A DNA stretch of 64,000 nt from Flavobacterium sharifuzzamanii (lineage in GTDB: Bacteria > Bacteroidota > Bacteroidia > Flavobacteriales > Flavobacteriaceae): NCBI RefSeq assembly GCF_003254585.1, contig NZ_QJGZ01000030.1:1-64000 (forward strand), read 5' to 3'. A program made the translations under genes and the position numbers. How positions within the stretch are numbered: position 1 is the first letter of the stretch; each line of letters starts with the position of its first letter. Of this stretch, positions 34,543 to 43,296 are shown piece after piece. Under the pieces are notes generated by a model that saw nothing but the letters and a program-made list of their open reading frames with translations, was not told where the DNA came from and did no database searches.

Positions 34543-35340
34543 ATGGATTTAAAATTAAAAGGAAAAAGAGCGCTTGTTACGGGTTCGAGTTCGGGACTTG
34601 GAGAATCAATAGTTAAAATGTTGGCAAATGAAGGAGCGACCGTTATTGTTCATGGTAGGAATGAAGATCGTGCCAATGTTGTGTGTCAGGAAATTATCAA
34701 CAATGGCGGAAAGGCAGAAATAGCTTTAGGAGACCTTAGTACCGATAAAGGAGCTGATGACGTTGCTTCTGCAGCGCTTAAAAATGGTCAAATTGATATT
34801 TTAATTAATAACGCCGGCGCAACATCGCATAAATCTTGGGGTGAGGCGACAACAGATGATTGGTCTGAAATTTATAACAACAATGTGGTTTCATATGTAA
34901 GAATGATTCAACGTGTAGTGCCACAAATGAAAACATTAGGTTGGGGACGAGTTATTCATATCGGTGGAGGGCTAGGCATACAGCCTATTAAGGAGCAGCC
35001 ACATTATAATGCGACCCTTGCTGCAAGGCATAACCTTTCTATTTCGTTAGCAAGATCATTGCAAGAAACCGGAATAACCTCAAATATTGTGTCTCCTGGA
35101 GCAATTATTAACCCTATGGTTGAAGATTGGCTTGTAAATGCTGCACCTAAGTTTAATTGGGGGACAGATTTAGATGAAATAAAATCTAAGGCTGTTCAAC
35201 AACTAATTCCAAATGATACTGGACGTTTTGGAGAACCTGAGGAAATTGCTGGAACCGTCGCGTATCTCTGCAGTACTTATGCCAATTACATTAGCGGAGC
35301 TACTATTAGAGTAGATGGCGGTACCATTAAATGCATGTAA
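34543..35340 (+). CDS. SDR-family oxidoreductase lacking the canonical catalytic Ser/Lys
   Basis: The 265-residue Rossmann protein has T-G-S-S-S-G-L-G (cofactor), N-N-A-G and the C-terminal G-A-T-I-R-V-D-G-G of classical SDRs. The catalytic region reads I-G-G-G-L-G where a Ser is expected and Y-N-A-T-L where Y-x-x-x-K is expected, so Tyr is kept but Lys is Leu. This suggests altered or lost dehydrogenase activity. It is 12 bp downstream of the frameshifted AraC gene and ends before a GCTTCAGA-type terminator. Confidence 0.87.
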   Translation: MDLKLKGKRALVTGSSSGLGESIVKMLANEGATVIVHGRNEDRANVVCQEIINNGGKAEIALGDLSTDKGADDVASAALKNGQIDILINNAGATSHKSWGEATTDDWSEIYNNNVVSYVRMIQRVVPQMKTLGWGRVIHIGGGLGIQPIKEQPHYNATLAARHNLSISLARSLQETGITSNIVSPGAIINPMVEDWLVNAAPKFNWGTDLDEIKSKAVQQLIPNDTGRFGEPEEIAGTVAYLCSTYANYISGATIRVDGGTIKCM

Positions 35341-35402
35341 AGTATATTTCTGGAATTTTCTAATAAAATCTATACCATTAGTACGATTGAATTTATCCAA
35401 GC

Positions 35403-35433
35403 AAAAAAGCTTCAGATTTCTCTGGAGCTTTTT
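35403..35433 (+). terminator. GCTTCAGA-type terminator
   Basis: AAAAAAGCTTCAGA-tttc-TCTGGAGCTTTTTT has one G-T style mismatch. It lies 60 bp after the SDR stop codon. Confidence 0.8.
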
Positions 35434-35529
35434 TAGTAACAAGAATTATTATGGTGTACGGGATGCCGTAAAAAACTTACAAGCAATTAGGTTATATTGC
35501 ACATAATAATTTTTTAGCATCATCTTTAA

Positions 35530-36861
35530 ATGAAAATAATACAAAGCTTTTGGTCTGGAAATTTAACTGATTTAACACGCAATTATGGCTGGAGTTCTTA
35601 TAAATATAATTGGCTGAGTTGGATTTTAAGCTGTCATCAATTAGTGAAATTTCATGAAGAAGTTGAACTTTATACAGATCGTTTTGGATATGAAATTTTA
35701 ATTGAAAAATTGAATCTGCCTTATACCAAAGTTCATGTAGTTTTAGATGATTTAAATAATTATCCTAAAGATTTATGGGCTGTTTCTAAAATTAAAGTAT
35801 ATCAGATGCTGAACGAACCTTTTTTGCATGTTGACGGAGATGTTTTTGTATGGGAATCTTTGGAAACTAAATTTCAAAATGCCGCTGTACTTACACAAAA
35901 TTTAGAAATTACTGCTGATAATTATACTAAAATGTGGGACAAAATTTCGCCAGAACTCCTGTATATGCCGGTTGAAATGGAGAAATACCATAAGACGCCA
36001 AACAATTTTGCTTGCAATATGGGAGTTGTAGGAGGAAATGATATTGATTTTTTTAAGCAGTATTCCAAAATTAGCATTGATTTTTTAGATAAAAATATAG
36101 CCATATCACCAAAAATTAACTGCCATAATTTTAATTTATTTTTCGAACAAATTTTGTTTTATCAATATGCTCAAAATAGGGGGGTAAAACTTGAGTTTCT
36201 GTTTGACGAAGTATATAATGATGGTTACTATGATGGCTTTGCAGAGTTTCAGGATGTGCCCGAAAAGAAGTACTTACATTTGCTAGGCGAATATAAAAGA
36301 AACCCTGCCGTATGTAAAGCGATGGAAATTTATGTTATGAGAAACTATCCTGAATGCTACTCGAAAATGGCAACCTTAATTAATGAGGCGGAAGGAAATC
36401 AAAATGAAATCGAATTTCTTAATAAAGAGAAAGTTGAAGAATTGATTTCAGATTTTGATTATGAACTAAGAAATAAAAAGTTTCTTGATGACAATTATCT
36501 CCTGAGAAGAGATCTATACACCGAAGCTTTACCAAATTACTTTAGAAGTTTACTAGACAAAGAAGATTTTAATATCGTGCTACTTAAGGGTTTTGATGTC
36601 GTTATTGGACAGGATGAGGAAGAAGCGTCTTTTTTGGAAATAAAAGAGCTTAATGAAGTATCTAAAAAATATGAATTGGACAATTTAGATGAAATTGCTT
36701 TATCTGAAATTGAGCAAGGAATTCGATATTCAGATTTTATTTCTGAAATGTTGCTTCATTTCGATTATGATTCAGAAGAGGCAAAAAAAGATATTCTGAT
36801 TCTTTTAAACAGTAAGCTAACTAACTATATTGTTTTGAAAATAATTGCTATTTATAGGTGA
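35530..36861 (+). CDS. DUF6734 family protein, glycosyltransferase-like
   Basis: The 443-residue cytoplasmic protein opens M-K-I-I-Q-S-F-W-S-G-N and has an alpha/beta N-terminal half with F-L-H-V-D-G-D-V-F at 98-106, a D-x-D element as in GT-A glycosyltransferases, and Y-L-H-L-L-G-E-Y-K near 250. This agrees with DUF6734 as I know it. The C-terminal 140 residues are acidic and helical. It lies upstream of a locus for a small GG-leader peptide, so peptide glycosylation is conceivable, but a 416-bp gap separates them and the link is speculative. Confidence 0.7.
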   Translation: MKIIQSFWSGNLTDLTRNYGWSSYKYNWLSWILSCHQLVKFHEEVELYTDRFGYEILIEKLNLPYTKVHVVLDDLNNYPKDLWAVSKIKVYQMLNEPFLHVDGDVFVWESLETKFQNAAVLTQNLEITADNYTKMWDKISPELLYMPVEMEKYHKTPNNFACNMGVVGGNDIDFFKQYSKISIDFLDKNIAISPKINCHNFNLFFEQILFYQYAQNRGVKLEFLFDEVYNDGYYDGFAEFQDVPEKKYLHLLGEYKRNPAVCKAMEIYVMRNYPECYSKMATLINEAEGNQNEIEFLNKEKVEELISDFDYELRNKKFLDDNYLLRRDLYTEALPNYFRSLLDKEDFNIVLLKGFDVVIGQDEEEASFLEIKELNEVSKKYELDNLDEIALSEIEQGIRYSDFISEMLLHFDYDSEEAKKDILILLNSKLTNYIVLKIIAIYR

Positions 36862-37277
36862 TTTTATAATAAAAATAAAAAATAATATTTGTTAAATATT
36901 TTGATTATGTCTTGTTTTTATTGCGGTTTTTTCAGGTTTTAATGTGTTGTAAAACTATTATAAATGTTAAATTTTTATGTAAATGTGGTTTTCCGTAAGA
37001 AAATGTCGTTATAAAAAATAATATTTGTGAGTAGAGTTGTGGTTTTATGAATACAAGTCCAAATAGATAGTCTATGATAGATTTAATTCCATATTTTTTT
37101 TTAAAATATTAAGTTCAAAAATATAATATTCTTTGCTGAAAAGGAGCTAATATCTGAGCAAAGTGATTTTGGTTTCATTCTAAAAGAAATAAAAAAAAAG
37201 TCCTGCGCAGGAATTGACAGAGATTCCAAATGTCTTTAAATTATTGGAAAATATTAATTAATTTAAATTACTAAGTT
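36862..37277. other. 416-bp AT-rich region before the GG-leader peptide gene
   Basis: No supported gene is present. It holds the motif TGGTTTTCCGTAA (36986-36998) and a perfect 12-bp palindrome TCCTGCGCAGGA (37201-37212) about 65 bp before the peptide start. A reading frame around 37120-37240 rich in Lys and Cys lacks a start codon. Confidence 0.5.
36986..36998. promoter_or_regulatory. Recurrent motif TGGTTTTCCGTAA
   Basis: The same 13 bases occur at 8251-8263, and a variant TGTGGGATTCCGTAA is at 63021-63035. All three lie 40-300 bp upstream of a gene. The binding factor is unknown. Confidence 0.35.
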
Positions 37278-37433
37278 ATGTTTAAAAAAACCGCAAAAAA
37301 CACAGAAATTAAAAAATTTACTCCAAGTGATGTGCAAAAACTGACTGAAAAAGAGTTAAAACAAACTATGGGAGGTTATCAATACCCTAATCTATGCTTT
37401 GATTATGAGTCTGGTAAATATTATAAGTGCTAA
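37278..37433 (+). CDS. Candidate bacteriocin/RiPP precursor with a GG leader and two-Cys core
   Basis: The 51-residue peptide has a leader (about 1-33) with L-T-E-K-E-L-K-Q-T-M-G-G, matching double-glycine leaders cut by C39-type transporters. The 18-residue core YQYPNLCFDYESGKYYKC has two cysteines eleven residues apart that could form a disulphide or be modified. A terminator follows 30 bp later, and two small membrane-protein genes lie downstream. No peptidase-containing ABC transporter is adjacent. Antimicrobial or signalling function is inferred. Confidence 0.7.
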   Translation: MFKKTAKNTEIKKFTPSDVQKLTEKELKQTMGGYQYPNLCFDYESGKYYKC

Positions 37434-37465
37434 TTAAGCAGATTGTAATATCATAATAATTGATT

Positions 37466-37497
37466 AAACTGCTGGCATAATTGTCAGCAGTTTTTTT
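37466..37497 (+). terminator. Terminator after the GG-leader peptide gene
   Basis: AAACTGCTG-N10-CAGCAGTTT with a T-run. It implies that the peptide is made mostly from its own short transcript. Confidence 0.85.
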
Positions 37498-37630
37498 AAT
37501 TGGAAAGTGTTTTTCATATTAATGTTCTGCCTTAGGCTTATTTGTTATGAAGGCTATAATGTTATATGCTAAAAGGGAAAAAAAATATTAAAAAGTTGGA
37601 ATCACTAAAATTGTTAAAAGTAATTAAGAA

Positions 37631-37780
37631 ATGAAAAAAGAACCTAGTATTGATAATCTTCTTTTAGGTAAGAAGCATAAAAAACTATTCATTATAATTT
37701 ATATTAGTATACTGTTTACTTTAATGTTTTATTTTTTTGGAAAAGTTTTTGGTGAAGCACTGTATTTTGCAACTCATTAG
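37631..37780 (+). CDS. Small single-span membrane protein of the peptide locus
   Basis: The 49-residue protein has a basic N-terminus (GKKHKK) and one hydrophobic span (LFIIIYISILFTLMFYFFG). It lies between the GG-leader peptide and the CPBP protease gene, 31 bp upstream of the latter. Size and position fit an immunity or accessory protein, as often seen in bacteriocin loci. No family was recognised. Confidence 0.55.
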   Translation: MKKEPSIDNLLLGKKHKKLFIIIYISILFTLMFYFFGKVFGEALYFATH

Positions 37781-37811
37781 AAATAAATAATTAAAGGTTT
37801 CACTATATTAA

Positions 37812-38279
37812 ATGATCTCAAGAATAAAAAATATTGTATTTGGACTTAAGCAGTGGGAACTAATATTGCTTATAATTCTTCTAAATTTTACAAATAATTA
37901 CCTCTTTTCGGTTATTTCAAATCTTTTTGATATTTCTTTAAATAAGGGGTTTAATTATCATTATACAATTAAAGAAAAAATTGTTTTATTTGTTATAGCT
38001 GCTCCTCTCATCGAAACTTTACTATTTCAGTATGCTGTTATTGAAATTTTAAAAAGTATAAAAATCAAATTAATATATTGTTGCTTTTTATCAGCATTTG
38101 TCTTTGCATCATTCCATTTATATAATATTTTTTATTTTTTATATGCCTTTGTAGGAGGGCTTTTGTTTGCTTTTTTATATGTCAGGGGCAAGAATCAAAA
38201 AAATGCAATATTATTGCCATTAGTGACGCACATAATTTATAATGGAATAGTTTTTATTAGCAAATATTATTTAGCTTAA
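37812..38279 (+). CDS. CPBP-family intramembrane protease
   Basis: The 155-residue protein has about five membrane segments and degenerate CPBP/Abi motifs: A-P-L-I-E-T-L-L-F-Q (the usual E-E-x-x-x-R keeps one Glu and lacks the Arg), F-A-S-F-H (F-x-x-x-H) and H-I-I-Y-N (H-x-x-x-N). CPBP proteins next to bacteriocin peptides act in maturation or self-immunity. The protein is shorter than most family members (about 200-300). The weakened first motif leaves activity in doubt. Confidence 0.75.
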   Translation: MISRIKNIVFGLKQWELILLIILLNFTNNYLFSVISNLFDISLNKGFNYHYTIKEKIVLFVIAAPLIETLLFQYAVIEILKSIKIKLIYCCFLSAFVFASFHLYNIFYFLYAFVGGLLFAFLYVRGKNQKNAILLPLVTHIIYNGIVFISKYYLA

Positions 38280-38384
38280 TTTAATTGTCAAAAGAGTTTT
38301 TATTTGAAAAATATTTTGGTAGCACTTAAAGAATGTAGGATGATTTTGGCCTAGAAAGCTAATGGTCAGAAACGAATAATAATC

Positions 38385-38936
38385 ATGAAAAAAGAATTTC
38401 CAACTATAAAAACCGAAAGACTTTTGCTGAGACAATTTGCAGATAGTGATCTTGAAAATGTTTTCAAAGGGCTTTCACATCCAGAAGTTATTAAATATTA
38501 TGGAGTGAGTTTTCAAACATTGGAAGCAACAAAAGAACAAATGATTTTTTTTGCTGACCTTGAAAAAAACGAGACAGGAATTTGGTTTGCTATTTGCTCT
38601 GCTGACAATAAAACATTCTACGGAGCGGCGGGATTAAATAATTTAAGTAAAGAACATAAAAAAGCAGAAATCGGTTTTTGGTTAATTCCAGATTTTTGGG
38701 GATATGGAATTATCAAAGAAGCAATACCGTTAATTTGCAATTATGGATTTGATAATTTAAAACTTAACAGAATTGAAGCATTTGTTGAGACAGAAAATAA
38801 GAATTGTAAAAGCGTAATGGCTAAACTTGACTTTCAGTACGAAGGAACTATGAAAGACTGTGAAATTAAAAATGGCAAGTTTATAAGTCTTGATATTTAT
38901 GCTAAAATCAAAGATAATTTAATAAAGTCTGTATAA
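38385..38936 (+). CDS. GNAT-family N-acetyltransferase (RimJ/RimL-like)
   Basis: The 183-residue protein starts T-E-R-L-L-L-R-Q-F-A-D-S-D-L, the common RimJ/RimL opening. Its central part is A-E-I-G-F-W-L-I-P-D-F-W-G-Y-G-I-I-K-E-A, the acetyl-CoA binding region (the usual Q/R-G-x-G-x-A is altered), and it carries an N-x-x-S-x-x-V-M-x-K-L-like segment later. It acetylates an amino group of an unknown substrate. Confidence 0.87.
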   Translation: MKKEFPTIKTERLLLRQFADSDLENVFKGLSHPEVIKYYGVSFQTLEATKEQMIFFADLEKNETGIWFAICSADNKTFYGAAGLNNLSKEHKKAEIGFWLIPDFWGYGIIKEAIPLICNYGFDNLKLNRIEAFVETENKNCKSVMAKLDFQYEGTMKDCEIKNGKFISLDIYAKIKDNLIKSV

Positions 38937-38948
38937 GAAATCAAATAA

Positions 38949-38982
38949 AGAAAAGCTTCAGATTTCGCTGAAGCTTTTCTTT
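38949..38982. terminator. GCTTCAGA-type terminator
   Basis: AAAAGCTTCAG-atttcg-CTGAAGCTTTT lies between the convergent GNAT and ThuA-like genes. Confidence 0.8.
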
Positions 38983-39003
38983 ATCTGTACATTCGTATAA
39001 AGC

Positions 39004-39768
39004 TTACATTCCTATAGCATAAGTAATTCCCCCAAGTAAATGCTGTACAAAAAGAGGGTCACTGTAACTTTCAGGGCTGTGTCCTAGAGCAGTGTAAAAT
39101 GCTCTGCCGCCATCATACTCGTGATACCATGCCAAGGGATGATTATCACTATGTTTACCGCCTTTATATGAAGACTCGTCAATTTTTATAAGCACATTTA
39201 CGTTTGGGTTTAAATATTTAAAATTGTACCATTCGTCTTTTCGTTCCCAGATTGCAGGAAGATGCTTTGTAGACGGATGTTCATGGTTTACAATTATAAG
39301 TTTAGCATTCTGTGGCTCAGGGTGTCCTTCAAAAATTCCGCCAATCATTTGTGTGTACCAAGACCAGTCTGGTTCGCAGTTTGTGGCCGAATGAATGCCA
39401 ACAAAACCATTTCCGTTTTGTATAAATTTTTGCAAAGCCATTTTTTGATTTTCGTCTAAAACATGACCTGAGGCACTTAAAAATATAACAGCTCGATATT
39501 GTTTTAAGTTTTTTGAATTAATTGCCAGAGAGTCTTCAGTAGCGTCTACAATAAAATGATTTTCCTGTCCCAATTTTTTTATCGCTGCAATTCCGGCAGG
39601 AATGCTTTCATGTCTGAAACCATTAGTTTTAGAAAAAATCAGAACTTTTTTGGTTTTATAAGAAGTAGTCTGTTCTTCGGTTTTTATGTGAAAAGAAACC
39701 AAGAAATAGCTTGTTAGTACAATGAAACTGAATAAAAAAGATTTTTTTATCGAAAACAGGTGGTTCAT
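39004..39768 (-). CDS. ThuA-like protein (trehalose-utilization family)
   Basis: The 254-residue protein has an N-terminal hydrophobic signal/anchor (about 9-26). A ThuA-like domain follows: V-L-I-F-S-K-T-N-G-F-R-H-E-S-I, V-F-L-S-A-S-G-H-V-L, G-F-V-G-I-H-S-A-T-N and F-Y-T-A-L-G-H. The fold is glutamine-amidotransferase-like without the catalytic Cys. Members are linked to carbohydrate metabolism in Bacteroidota; the substrate is unknown. Confidence 0.87.
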   Translation of the reverse strand: MNHLFSIKKSFLFSFIVLTSYFLVSFHIKTEEQTTSYKTKKVLIFSKTNGFRHESIPAGIAAIKKLGQENHFIVDATEDSLAINSKNLKQYRAVIFLSASGHVLDENQKMALQKFIQNGNGFVGIHSATNCEPDWSWYTQMIGGIFEGHPEPQNAKLIIVNHEHPSTKHLPAIWERKDEWYNFKYLNPNVNVLIKIDESSYKGGKHSDNHPLAWYHEYDGGRAFYTALGHSPESYSDPLFVQHLLGGITYAIGM

Positions 39769-40003
39769 TTTGGAAAGTTTTATTTGGGGAAGATAGAGAA
39801 AAAATATTTCTGCAGAGCGCCTTTTTTAGGCTATTACAAAATGGCTAGTTCTGAATAATCGGTACAGATTGCTATTGGTATTACTTCTGTCGACAATTGA
39901 AAAGTTTTGCAAATGCCTCGAAATTTGCGTTTTAAAAATTTTTCAGATATTTGATATATAAAATCTCATTAACAATTATTCTAAAATTGGTAATCACAAT
40001 AAT

Positions 40004-40774
40004 ATGAACTATCAAAATATTGTTCCCGAAGACTCTATTTCGCTTTTTGTGAAAAACATATGGGTGTTTGAAAATGAAGATAAAAATACAGATACTACAT
40101 TGCCTTTTTTTGCAGATGGCTGTCCGGGTTTAATGTTTCAGCAAACTGATCGCGGATTGATTGTAAAGCCTCATGATAAAAAGATGCCAGAAGTTTTTCT
40201 CTACGGACAAACAATTCTACCAATTGAACTTGAGATTTCGGGCGCATTTCTTATTATCGTTTTTCAGTTGTATCCCTTTGTCTTAAAGACATTTTTTGAT
40301 ATCCTGCCCCAGAGCATAAATGATAATTGCTATTACTTTGATGATACTGAGGAAGATATAAGATGGCTTAAAAAACAATTGGAATCGAGTGAAAGCGCAA
40401 AAGATAAAATTGAAATTATATCAAAATTGCTTTTACGGTACTTTGAAAAGAAAAAGGAAAACCTTGATTTTGAAATACGGCAAGGCATAGAATGTATCTT
40501 TCAAACAAAAGGTCAGGAAAGTATACGCTCGATTGCCAGTAAGCTAAAGTTCAATATTCGCACCTTTGAGCGAAGATTTCTGGCCGAAACAGGTCTTACT
40601 CCTAAACAGTTTGCTAAGATTATCCAATTTCAAGCCTCATTGGATCAATTGACGGTTAAAGATTATGAAAAACATACCGACATTGTGTATCAAAATGGTT
40701 TTTCAGATCAATCTCATTTCATAAGAGTTTTTAAAGCTTTTACTGGTAAAACTCCAAAATTATTTGAGAAATAA
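40004..40774 (+). CDS. AraC-family transcriptional regulator
   Basis: The 256-residue protein has an N-terminal DUF6597-like domain (about 1-130, GCPGLMFQQTDRG). Its C-terminal AraC helix-turn-helix pair is at about 165-250 (SIRSIASKLKFNIRTFERRF and DIVYQNGFSDQSHFIRVFKA). It lies 80 bp upstream of the NmrA-like and DUF1772 genes on the same strand and probably controls them. Confidence 0.9.
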   Translation: MNYQNIVPEDSISLFVKNIWVFENEDKNTDTTLPFFADGCPGLMFQQTDRGLIVKPHDKKMPEVFLYGQTILPIELEISGAFLIIVFQLYPFVLKTFFDILPQSINDNCYYFDDTEEDIRWLKKQLESSESAKDKIEIISKLLLRYFEKKKENLDFEIRQGIECIFQTKGQESIRSIASKLKFNIRTFERRFLAETGLTPKQFAKIIQFQASLDQLTVKDYEKHTDIVYQNGFSDQSHFIRVFKAFTGKTPKLFEK

Positions 40775-40854
40775 TAATCACTGTCGCTTTTATTCTATTT
40801 TAGGACATTTATCTATTGCAATTTTGTATCACTAATCTTAAAAATTGATACAAA

Positions 40855-41481
40855 ATGAAAGTAATAATCTTTGGAGCCACAGGTACAGTTGGCATTGAAA
40901 TCGTAAAACAAGCATTAAAAAATGGTGATGAAGTAACAGCTTTTGTTCGTGATCCCCAAAAACTGCAAAACATTTCTCATCCTAACCTTCATATTCATGT
41001 AGGGGATGTTTTGAGTTTGAATGATGTTGAAAACGCGTTGCATGGTCAAGAAGCAGTTTTTTGTGCTTTAGGCGATGGTAGAAAAGGCAAAATACGTGCA
41101 GAAGGAACAAAAAAAATTATTGAGGCCATGAGAAAAAAAGGATCAAAGAGATTGATTTGCCAAACGACGCTCGGCTTGGGTGAAAGCTATGGAAATCTTA
41201 ATTTTATCTGGAAACATATTATGTTCGGAATGTTGCTAAAAAAAGCATTTCAAGATCATAAATTGCAAGAAAAATATATTTTGGACAGTAATTTGGATTA
41301 TACAATTGTTAGGCCAAGTGCTTTTACAGATGACCAAATTACCAATACGTATCGAATAGGTTTTGACGGAAATTATAAAAAACTCAATCTAAAAATTGCC
41401 CGTAAGGAAGTTGCCGATTTTATGATTCGTCAGCTAGATACAAATGAATATTTAAAAAGAACCGTTAGTATTTCCAATTAA
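40855..41481 (+). CDS. NAD(P)-binding NmrA-like epimerase/reductase
   Basis: The 208-residue protein has the N-terminal dinucleotide motif I-I-F-G-A-T-G-T-V-G (about 4-13), then H-V-G-D-V and Y-T-I-V-R-P-S-A-F. This is the atypical SDR/NmrA pattern without Y-x-x-x-K. It overlaps no gene but ends 1 bp before the DUF1772 gene, so the two are co-translated. Confidence 0.87.
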   Translation: MKVIIFGATGTVGIEIVKQALKNGDEVTAFVRDPQKLQNISHPNLHIHVGDVLSLNDVENALHGQEAVFCALGDGRKGKIRAEGTKKIIEAMRKKGSKRLICQTTLGLGESYGNLNFIWKHIMFGMLLKKAFQDHKLQEKYILDSNLDYTIVRPSAFTDDQITNTYRIGFDGNYKKLNLKIARKEVADFMIRQLDTNEYLKRTVSISN

Positions 41482-41482
41482 A

Positions 41483-41983
41483 ATGAGAGCATCAAACATT
41501 CTATTAATTATTACGGCAACGATAACAGCATTAATGGCTGGGCTTTTCTTTTCGTACTCGATTTCGGTGAGTTTGGGATTGGGAAAACTAAACGATAAGG
41601 AATTTCTAAATGCCATGCAGAACATCAATCGAGAGATTCAGAATATTCCATTTTTCATTTGTTTTTTCGGAACGTTGATTATGCTCCCAATTACCAGTTT
41701 TCTGCACTACAAAAAGCAATCTTTTCTGTTGCTCATTATAGCTACTGTATTTTATTCACTTGGTGTATTTGCTGTAACAGTGTTTGTAAACGTTCCTCTG
41801 AATAATAAGCTGGAGTTATTTGAACTTACAAATGCCTCAAGCGCAAGTGTGAAGCAAATGAGAAATATTTTCGAAGGCCGTTGGAATTTTTGGAATGATA
41901 TTAGATCCCTATCATCCTTATGTAGCGTGTTTTTCGTTATTTTAGCCTGTGTTTATAATGGGCATAAATTAAAAAGTAATTGA
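41483..41983 (+). CDS. DUF1772 (anthrone-oxygenase-like) membrane protein
   Basis: The 166-residue protein has four hydrophobic spans (about 6-30, 55-72, 80-102, 142-158) and an N-V-P-L-N-N-K-L motif typical of DUF1772. This family includes fungal anthrone oxygenase-like proteins; in bacteria it often sits with NmrA-like reductases, as here. Substrate unknown. Confidence 0.85.
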   Translation: MRASNILLIITATITALMAGLFFSYSISVSLGLGKLNDKEFLNAMQNINREIQNIPFFICFFGTLIMLPITSFLHYKKQSFLLLIIATVFYSLGVFAVTVFVNVPLNNKLELFELTNASSASVKQMRNIFEGRWNFWNDIRSLSSLCSVFFVILACVYNGHKLKSN

Positions 41984-42307
41984 TGCTAAATAAAAATAAA
42001 TTGATATAAGCAAAAAGACACCACTTGTAGAAGTGGTGTTTTTTTGTAGCAGCGAGCATTTAATTATCTTGGATTATTAAAGTATTTTAGTATGTGCATC
42101 TTAATTTTTTCTATGTTTTTTGTTTGTATAGCCCTTTACATAAGTTCCGAAAAGTATCAATCAAATTAAAAATATTTTTAATTATTTATAATGGGAAAAT
42201 AATAAATTTGAAAATAAATAATGCGTGAAGCTCATCATGTGTATCTACCTGAATTTGGATGGTTTTGTCGCGTAAATAAATAAGTTGGGCAATGTTTTAC
42301 AAAAAAA
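41984..42307. other. 324-bp intergenic region with a terminator
   Basis: A terminator occupies 42012-42046. The remaining 260 bp are AT-rich and contain nothing I can identify apart from a possible promoter for the lipoprotein at 42308. Confidence 0.5.
42012..42046 (+). terminator. Rho-independent terminator
   Basis: ACACCACTT-gtag-AAGTGGTGT followed by a T-run, 30 bp past the DUF1772 stop codon. Confidence 0.9.
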
Positions 42308-43111
42308 ATGAAACAAATGAAAATAATATATTCTGTAATATTTCTGATTCTAGTTAGTTGTGGAAAATCAACTTCTCAAAATCAAGCTAAAACAAATCTA
42401 ACTCCAAAGGAAGAAAGAGTTGGGCTTGACACAGAAAATAAATATTGGGATTCAATTTGCAAGATAGAAACTAAAAATGCCGAAAAAGATATTAAACAAA
42501 ATAAATTAACTTATTTTCATTATTTTGGAATGGTAGTGCAATATCGAAGTAATGAAGAAATGAACAAATTACTTTCGAACTATAATATTGGTATCGGTTC
42601 TGCTTCTTATTACTGTACGGTTCCAGGTGAATTACAAAATTGTTACGCACGTAAAATGCGACAAGAAATAGACAAACGATATGGAAAAAAATTCATAGAT
42701 TCTTTACGAACTATTGCTGAAAAACAATATGTAGAAAATAATCTAAACAAAGTTTATGCTTTTGAAGAATGTGATACCATATCAAGATATCCAAATGATA
42801 AGTGTTATGAGGACTTTTTTAAAAATTATAAAAACGATTTTTTAAAAATTGCAAAATATCCCGAAGATTTTGAATTTAGAAAAGAAAATGATAAGTATTC
42901 TTGGATTTCGGCGGACTTTATATTGCATAAAGATGGTACGGTAACCAATATAGATATTGAACTAAAATTTCAAAATGAAGGAAATTATAAATACTCATCT
43001 TATTATACAAAAAAACTTAAGGAATTCATTTTAAATACAAAATGGATTCCAGCAAAAAGTATGGGTATAAAAGTTACTAGTAAAGTTCCGTTAACAATAC
43101 ATTTTAAATAA
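42308..43111 (+). CDS. Lipoprotein with a TonB-C-like end
   Basis: The 267-residue protein has a signal ending in the lipobox L-V-S-C (Cys18). The middle is charged, with several cysteines (YYCTVPGELQNCYARK, FEECD). The last 70 residues (FILHKDGTVTNIDIELK through TKWIPAKSMGIKVTSKVPLTIHFK) look like the TonB C-terminal fold seen in many Bacteroidota lipoproteins. An ATG 9 bp further in is an alternative start. Function unknown. Confidence 0.8.
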   Translation: MKQMKIIYSVIFLILVSCGKSTSQNQAKTNLTPKEERVGLDTENKYWDSICKIETKNAEKDIKQNKLTYFHYFGMVVQYRSNEEMNKLLSNYNIGIGSASYYCTVPGELQNCYARKMRQEIDKRYGKKFIDSLRTIAEKQYVENNLNKVYAFEECDTISRYPNDKCYEDFFKNYKNDFLKIAKYPEDFEFRKENDKYSWISADFILHKDGTVTNIDIELKFQNEGNYKYSSYYTKKLKEFILNTKWIPAKSMGIKVTSKVPLTIHFK

Positions 43112-43127
43112 ATCAAACACATAATGA

Positions 43128-43158
43128 CAAAAGTTTCAGATTTCTCTGAAGCTTTTGT
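43128..43158 (+). terminator. GCTTCAGA-type terminator
   Basis: CAAAAGTTTCAGA-tttc-TCTGAAGCTTTTG. The stem carries one G-T wobble. It lies about 20 bp after the lipoprotein stop codon. Confidence 0.75.
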
Positions 43159-43296
43159 TGTTGTAGTCTAAAGGGACAATTTTCGAATCATTTCATAGTG
43201 ATTTGAAAATTCTAACTCAGATTTAGTAGCCGACTATTCTCTAGCTGGCGCGAGCGTCCAGATCGTGAACGCAAAATCATTTTAAGTGGTCTAAAA

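Noticed and set aside
37120..37242. Lys/Cys-rich reading frame upstream of the GG-leader peptide
   Set aside because: No start codon in frame and an upstream stop; could be a decayed peptide gene but cannot be supported.
43235..43270. Locally GC-rich string CTGGCGCGAGCGTCCAGATCGTG
   Set aside because: It stands out from the AT-rich surroundings and may be part of a repeat, but a single copy in the window cannot be classified.
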